Of a DNA stretch of 64,000 bases, positions 59,701-64,000 are shown in pieces. The stretch lies in the NCBI GenBank assembly GCA_040220855.1, contig JAVJVZ010000054.1, positions 1-64,000 of the forward strand. The letters are read 5' to 3'. The number at the start of each line of letters is the position of its first letter. Position 1 is the first letter of the stretch. The notes beneath the pieces were generated by a model. The model did not search any database. It was not told the DNA's origin and saw only the letters and a program-made list of their open reading frames with translations. The stretch comes from JACKNG01 sp040220855. Its GTDB lineage: Bacteria > Pseudomonadota > Gammaproteobacteria > Ga0077536. The position numbers and the translations under genes were made by a program.

Positions 59701-60118
59701 GCGTCGCGGTCTCGAAGGCGGGCAGGGCGGTGGCGAGTGCGCTGCGGATAGCGGCGACCGCCGCGGCATCGCGGCGCGTGCCCGAACTCTGCCCCCAGAC
59801 CGTCCCCGGCCACCAGGGATCGTCGACGCGGCGGCCGATCACGTGCACGTGGAGCTGGCGCACGATGTTGCCGATGGCGGCGACGTTGAGCTTGTCGGCG
59901 GCGAAATGTGTGCGTACGAAGCGGCCGAGGTCATGCGCGGCGCCGAACACCGCGGCATGGGTACCGGCATCGAGATCGCACAGCTCGACCGCCGTGGTTT
60001 CCGGCACCAGCAGGAACCAGGGTACCGCCGCCTCGTGCATGAGCAGCAGGTGGGCACCGCCGAGGCGCCCGAGCCGCGTGCTCTCACGGACGAGGTGGGG
60101 ATCGAGCTCGAACGCCAC
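59693..60118 (-). CDS. HIT family protein
   Basis: I choose GTG 60118, giving 141 residues that begin VAFELDPHL; the frame is open upstream only into the SDR gene. The histidine-triad segment reads QLHVHVIGRRVDDPWW. The first two histidines, including the nucleophile position, are kept, but the third is replaced. This pattern is seen in a Pseudomonas-type HIT subgroup. HIT proteins hydrolyse nucleotide phosphoramidates or diadenosine polyphosphates. It begins 10 bp after the SDR gene and overlaps the 63-residue gene by 8 bp. Confidence 0.83.
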   Translation of the reverse strand: MAFELDPHLVRESTRLGRLGGAHLLLMHEAAVPWFLLVPETTAVELCDLDAGTHAAVFGAAHDLGRFVRTHFAADKLNVAAIGNIVRQLHVHVIGRRVDDPWWPGTVWGQSSGTRRDAAAVAAIRSALATALPAFETATHG

Positions 60119-60128
60119 GTCACGCCGC

Positions 60129-60893
60129 TCAGCCGGCCGACATGCCGCCGTCGACCGGGTAGGTGTTGCCGGTGATGTAGCTCGCCTCGTCACTGAGCAG
60201 GAACAGCGCGAGGTTGGCCACTTCCTCGGGCTGGCCGTAGCGGCGCAGCGGCACGGCCTTCTCCATCTTCTGCTTGACGACGTCGGCCGCGCCCGGCGCG
60301 TACCCTTGCTCGAGCGCTTCGATCATGCGCGTCGCGATGGGTGCCGGGTTGATGGTATTGATGCGGATGCCGGCCGGTGCACATTCGAGCGCGGCAGCCT
60401 TCATCAGGCCGACCACCGCGTGCTTGGACGCAACGTAGGCGGACAGCTTGCGCGAGCCGCGCAGGCCGGCGAGCGAGGAGGTGATGACGATACTGCCGCC
60501 GCCACCCTGTTTCATGCGGGCAACTGCCTGTTGCAGGCCGAGGAACACGCCACGCACATTGACCGCCATGACCTTGTCGAACATCTCCAGAGCATAGTCT
60601 TCGATCGGCGCGATGGCGCCCTCGATACCGGCATTGAGGAATACGCCGTCGAGGCGTCCGAAGCGTTCCACGGCGGCATCGAAACAGCCCGCGGTCGCGG
60701 CGGCATCGGTGACGTCGGCAGCGATGCCGAGGACGTCGCCGCCGAGCGCGCCCACAGCTTCGTCCAGCCGGGCCTGGTCGAGATCGACCAGCACGAGTTT
60801 CGCGCCCTCGTTACTGAACAGGCGTGCGCTGGCGAGCCCGATGCCGCCGGTTGCACCGGTGACGAGGATGACCTTGTTGTCGAGACGTGGCAT
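60129..60893 (-). CDS. Short-chain dehydrogenase/reductase (SDR)
   Basis: This 254-residue classical SDR has the nucleotide motif TGATGGIGLASA near residue 12, the NAG element (LNAGIEG) and catalytic Ser-Tyr-Lys (SSLAGLRG, then YVASKHA). The C-terminus is YITGNTYPVDGGMSAG. Asp in VLVDLD after the second strand suggests NAD(H) preference. A GGAGG lies about 8 bases before the ATG at 60893. It is the first gene of the minus-strand run ending with the glutamine-synthetase-like ligase. The substrate is unknown. Confidence 0.93.
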   Translation of the reverse strand: MPRLDNKVILVTGATGGIGLASARLFSNEGAKLVLVDLDQARLDEAVGALGGDVLGIAADVTDAAATAGCFDAAVERFGRLDGVFLNAGIEGAIAPIEDYALEMFDKVMAVNVRGVFLGLQQAVARMKQGGGGSIVITSSLAGLRGSRKLSAYVASKHAVVGLMKAAALECAPAGIRINTINPAPIATRMIEALEQGYAPGAADVVKQKMEKAVPLRRYGQPEEVANLALFLLSDEASYITGNTYPVDGGMSAG

Positions 60894-61156
60894 GAGAGGA
60901 CCTCCGGTTGTCGGCGGGCGGACGCCGCCGCGCTGCCTGCCGGCCATCCGTGGCGGCCACGCATGGCGGGGTGACGATAAGGGTGCTGCGCGCACGCGCG
61001 TGCAACGCTGACAGCGACCGGATTAGACCACAGGACGGGCCGTCGCGGCCGCTTGTCAGCCTGGCGCCGGCTACGGTCCAATACGGTCGTGCCCCTGCCC
61101 GTACCGATTTCCGTTCCGCGCGCGCGGCCCCGCCACGCCCGCACGCCGGTGCCGCC

Positions 61157-62989
61157 ATGGCGACCGTGACGGCCGCGACGTCGGATGCCGCCCTCGCGCG
61201 CGCCCGCGACCTGTTGCGCGAGGTCTATGGCTATGCCGATTTCCGCGGTGAGCAGGCCGGCGCGATTGCTGCGGCCCTGGCCGGGCGCGACGTCGTGGTG
61301 CTGATGCCGACCGGCGGCGGCAAGTCGCTCTGCTACCAGCTGCCACCGCTCGCGAGCGGCGGCCTTGCGCTGGTCGTCTCGCCGTTGATCGCGCTGATGC
61401 ACGACCAGGTCGGCGCGCTCGAGCAGCTCGGTGTCGCCGCCGGCTGTCTCAACTCGGCGCAGAGCGCGGCCGAGCAGGCTGCGATCACCCGCGCGCTCGC
61501 CGAGCGACGACTGCGCGTGCTCTACTGCGCGCCGGAACGCGTGCAACAGCCGCGTACCCTCGCCCTGCTGAAGGACGCCGGTGTCTCGCTCATCGCCATC
61601 GACGAAGCGCACTGCGTCTCACAGTGGGGCCACGACTTTCGCCAGGACTACCTCACGCTCGATGCCCTGGCCGCTCATTTCCCCGGCGTTCCGCGCATGG
61701 CGCTGACGGCGACTGCCGACGAGCGCACGCGCGCCGACATCGCCGCGCGACTCGCGCTCGTCGACCCGGCCTGGTTCGTGGGCGGCTTCGACCGCCCCAA
61801 TATCCGCTACGCGGTGCGCGCGCGGGTCAACGAGCGCGAGCAGCTCAAGCGCTTCCTCGCCAGCCACGCCGGCGCGGCCGGCATCGTCTACTGCATGTCG
61901 CGCAAGAAGGTCGAGACCATCGCGAGCTGGCTCGACGCGCAGGGCATCGCGGCGCTGCCCTACCATGCCGGGCTCGATGACCTCACCCGCCGCCGCCACC
62001 AGGAACGCTTCCTGCGCGAGGACGGCATCGTGATGGTGGCGACGATCGCCTTCGGCATGGGCATCGACAAGCCGGACGTGCGCTTCGTCGCGCATCTCGA
62101 CCTGCCGAAGAGCGTCGAGGCCTATTACCAGGAGACCGGGCGCGCCGGTCGCGATGGCGAGCCCGCCGACGCCTGGATGGTCTACGGCCTGCAGGACGTC
62201 GTCCGCCTGCGCCAGATGCTCGACGCCTCCAGCGCCGACGACGAGCACAAGCGCATCGAACGGCACAAGCTCGATGCGCTGCTCGGCTGGTGTGAAGCGA
62301 CCACCTGCCGCCGACTGCCCCTGCTCGAGTACTTCGGCGAACGTCGCGGCGAGCCCTGCGGCAACTGTGACAACTGCCTCGAGCCGCCGCGCACCTTCGA
62401 TGCCACCGAGGACGCGCAGAAGCTGCTCTCGTGCATCTACCGTACCGGCCAGCGCTTCGGTGCCGCGCACGTCATCGACGTGCTGCGTGGTGCCGATACC
62501 GAGAAGGTGCGTCAGCACCGCCACGACGCACTATCGACATTCGGCATCGGCGCCGGGCAGGGCAACGATCACTGGCGCTCGCTGCTGCGCCAGCTGATGG
62601 TCACGGGCGCCGTGTGGGCCGACGTCGAGGGTTACGGCGCGCTGCGCCTGGGCGAGCAGGCGCGCGGTATCCTGCGCGGCGAGCACGCGGTGCGCGTGCG
62701 CGAGGATCGCGGCGAGACCAAGGCTGCCGGGCGGCGCCGCGCGACCAGCGTCCCGGACACCATCGATCCCGCGGACGAACCGCTGTGGGAGCGACTACGC
62801 GAGTGCCGCAAACGCCTCGCCGACGAGCAGGGCGTGCCGCCCTACGTGATCTTCCACGACCGCACCCTGCGCGACATGCTCGCGCGTCGCCCCGGTACGC
62901 TGGCCGAAATGCTCGAGGTGAGCGGCGTCGGCGAAGCCAAGCTCGAGCGCTACGGGGCGGCCTTCCTCGACGCGCTCGCCGGCGACTGA
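61157..62989 (+). CDS. recQ: ATP-dependent DNA helicase RecQ
   Basis: RecQ unwinds DNA 3' to 5' in recombination and fork repair. The ATG at 61157 gives 610 residues (E. coli 609). Motifs: MPTGGGKSLCYQLP (Walker A), AIDEAHCVSQWGHDFR (DEAH plus aromatic loop), QETGRAGRDG (motif VI), and the zinc-binding CGNCDNC in the RecQ C-terminal domain. An HRDC domain (about 530-610) completes it. The 263-bp divergent gap to the SDR gene has no gene I can support. Confidence 0.97.
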   Translation: MATVTAATSDAALARARDLLREVYGYADFRGEQAGAIAAALAGRDVVVLMPTGGGKSLCYQLPPLASGGLALVVSPLIALMHDQVGALEQLGVAAGCLNSAQSAAEQAAITRALAERRLRVLYCAPERVQQPRTLALLKDAGVSLIAIDEAHCVSQWGHDFRQDYLTLDALAAHFPGVPRMALTATADERTRADIAARLALVDPAWFVGGFDRPNIRYAVRARVNEREQLKRFLASHAGAAGIVYCMSRKKVETIASWLDAQGIAALPYHAGLDDLTRRRHQERFLREDGIVMVATIAFGMGIDKPDVRFVAHLDLPKSVEAYYQETGRAGRDGEPADAWMVYGLQDVVRLRQMLDASSADDEHKRIERHKLDALLGWCEATTCRRLPLLEYFGERRGEPCGNCDNCLEPPRTFDATEDAQKLLSCIYRTGQRFGAAHVIDVLRGADTEKVRQHRHDALSTFGIGAGQGNDHWRSLLRQLMVTGAVWADVEGYGALRLGEQARGILRGEHAVRVREDRGETKAAGRRRATSVPDTIDPADEPLWERLRECRKRLADEQGVPPYVIFHDRTLRDMLARRPGTLAEMLEVSGVGEAKLERYGAAFLDALAGD

Positions 62990-63064
62990 GACAGCCGGCT
63001 GGCACGTGGCGGCTGCGTATACTGGCAGCCGTTCAGCACCCGTCACAACCGAGGAGAGGATCCC

Positions 63065-63529
63065 ATGCCGATTGCCACCCTGCGCCGCACCGTGAAAGCT
63101 CCGCACCGTTACGTGTGGGACTGGCTCGCCGATTTCGGCGCGCTCGACAAGCTGCACCCACCCGGCAACCTGACCGAGTTCAGCTGCGAGGGCAACCACG
63201 TCGGCGCGCGCCGCTTCGCGCGGTTCAACCCGGCGCTTGGGGTCGAAGGGCAGATCATCGAGCGTCTCGACGTCGCCCACGAACCGAGCGTGATCGTCTA
63301 CTCGATCGTGGAGAACTACCCGCTGCCTATGACCGACTACGTTGCCGTCGTCACGCTGGCCGCAGGCACCGGCGACACCACCGAGGTGAGCTGGGAAGGT
63401 CACTACACCGAGGGCGCGCTGCCGTCGGCGCAGATGGACCAGATGCTGGTCGACTTCTACGAGCTCTTCCTCGGCAACATCGAGCAGGCGCACGCGCTCG
63501 GGCGCGAGGTCGGCGAGAGTCCTTACTGA
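63065..63529 (+). CDS. SRPBCC (START/polyketide cyclase-like) family protein
   Basis: The 154-residue protein has the helix-grip fold pattern: RTVKAPHRYVWDWLADFGAL at the N-terminus, central beta strands with ARFNPALGVEGQIIERLD, and a long C-terminal helix (MLVDFYELFLGNIEQA). Such proteins bind small hydrophobic ligands; many have no catalytic role. GAGGAGAGGA precedes the ATG. It follows recQ by 75 bp and converges with the hotdog dehydratase gene. Confidence 0.8.
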   Translation: MPIATLRRTVKAPHRYVWDWLADFGALDKLHPPGNLTEFSCEGNHVGARRFARFNPALGVEGQIIERLDVAHEPSVIVYSIVENYPLPMTDYVAVVTLAAGTGDTTEVSWEGHYTEGALPSAQMDQMLVDFYELFLGNIEQAHALGREVGESPY

Positions 63530-63540
63530 GGCCAGCCCGG

Positions 63541-63574
63541 CCGGCAGGCCGCGTAACGCCACGCCGGCTGCCGG
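63541..63574. terminator. Possible bidirectional hairpin between convergent genes
   Basis: CCGGCAG (63541-63547) pairs with CTGCCGG (63568-63574) around a 20-nt loop, in the 49-bp gap between two convergent genes. There is no T run, and the loop is long, so confidence is low. Confidence 0.25.
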
Positions 63575-63578
63575 TCGC

Positions 63579-64000
63579 TCAGTGGAACAGCTCGGCGCTC
63601 GCCCGGGCGCGCGCGGAGAGTTCGCCGTCCTGGTTGTGCGCCACCAGTTCGAAGTCGACCAGGCGGCGGCCGTCTTCCTCGCGTTTGCCGGTTACGCGGC
63701 CATCGATGGTGAGCAGCTCGCCCTCGAGGTTGTGGCGGCGGATTTCGCAGTACAGGTGGGTGAGCCGGGCGTCGTCGCCGATCCAGTTGGTGATGGCATG
63801 GCTCATCCACGAGCAGCGTTCGGGACCGTAGTCGTAGGCGCCGGGCGCGCCCACCTTGCGCGCGAAGGCCTCCTCCCAGTGCACGCGCTCGGGGCAGTCC
63901 GGGATGCCGAAGCGGTTCTTGATGCCGGCCGCCGGATGGCGCGTCTGCAGCTTCCAGGCGAGCTTGTTGGCGCGGATGTAGAGTCCGCCCCAGCCCTGCG
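63579..64000 (-). CDS. FAS1-like/MaoC-family hotdog dehydratase, 5' end beyond window
   Basis: The reading frame stays open from 63579 to the right edge of the window, so the start is missing. The visible ~140 residues begin GWGGLYIRANKLAWKLQTRH and continue with RFGIPDCPERVHWEEAFAR. A central helix WMSHAITNWIGDDA follows, and the sequence then ends in beta strands. This pattern fits the MaoC/FAS1-like hotdog family that acts on acyl-CoA thioesters. The GTG at 63884 is in frame but lies inside conserved sequence and is not the true start. The substrate cannot be told. Confidence 0.75.
   Translation of the reverse strand, partial: QGWGGLYIRANKLAWKLQTRHPAAGIKNRFGIPDCPERVHWEEAFARKVGAPGAYDYGPERCSWMSHAITNWIGDDARLTHLYCEIRRHNLEGELLTIDGRVTGKREEDGRRLVDFELVAHNQDGELSARARASAELFH

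Overview
The window is a compact, very GC-rich stretch of a gammaproteobacterial chromosome. Support comes from conserved gene order: gyrA followed by pheA-tyrA-aroA-cmk-rpsA-ihfB-lapA-lapB-pyrF-mfd, then nrdR-ribD-ribE-ribB-ribH-nusB-thiL. Class I adenylate cyclase, RapA, a CsiV-family protein and a Pseudomonas-type methylthioinosine phosphorylase point the same way. I cannot name a genus. The first ~73 bases are nearly pure G/C runs that break the 5' end of mtnA, which suggests a draft or metagenomic contig end. I saw no tRNA, rRNA, CRISPR array, insertion sequence or prophage gene.

Layout. 81-16378 (+): 5'-broken mtnA, gyrA, aromatic amino acid genes, cmk, rpsA, ihfB, LPS-assembly factors lapA/lapB, pyrF, mfd and a secreted CsiV-family protein. 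16401-21516 (-): cyaA, a DUF815 ATPase, hpt and mtnP. 21840-27344 (+): nrdR, riboflavin genes, nusB, thiL. 27361-33516 is an accessory stretch: a DsrE-like secreted protein, a SoxYZ-like carrier, an HpcH/HpaI aldolase with an RraA-family partner, two small secreted proteins, a DinB-family protein and a lone ThDP enzyme. 33707-41554 (-): a PilZ/DUF1631 protein, the metal exporter dmeF, a five-PAS GGDEF-EAL protein and a TonB-dependent receptor with a copper-type CxxxM motif. 41799-45534 (+): modABC and a glycine-rich secreted protein with a VPLP-type C-terminal sorting signal. 45624-51259 (-): a methyltransferase, a DUF1272 protein, a crotonase coupled to a 52-residue membrane protein, two envelope proteins and a CoA-transferase. 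51377-54487 (+): a short PutA. 54556-60893 (-): a tight six-gene run of SDR, HIT protein, 63-residue zinc-ribbon-like protein, sulfotransferase, RapA and a glutamine-synthetase-like ligase. 61157-64000: recQ, an SRPBCC protein, and a hotdog-fold dehydratase running off the right edge.

How the genes fit together. MtnP (probably methylthioinosine-specific), Hpt and MtnA describe one salvage route that recovers hypoxanthine and methylthioribose-1-phosphate from 5'-methylthioadenosine. The rib genes make FMN/FAD precursors, although the GTP cyclohydrolase II half of RibB has lost its zinc cysteines. PilZ and GGDEF-EAL proteins form a local c-di-GMP group. The copper-type receptor and the molybdate transporter share a divergent intergenic region that carries a perfect 8-1-8 palindrome.

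The best candidates for something under-described are: the orphan SoxYZ-like carrier facing a DsrE-like protein; the palindrome in front of the TonB receptor; the 52-residue membrane protein translationally coupled to an atypical crotonase; and the RapA operon with its small zinc-ribbon protein. Nothing here is a clear-cut new defence or mobile system.
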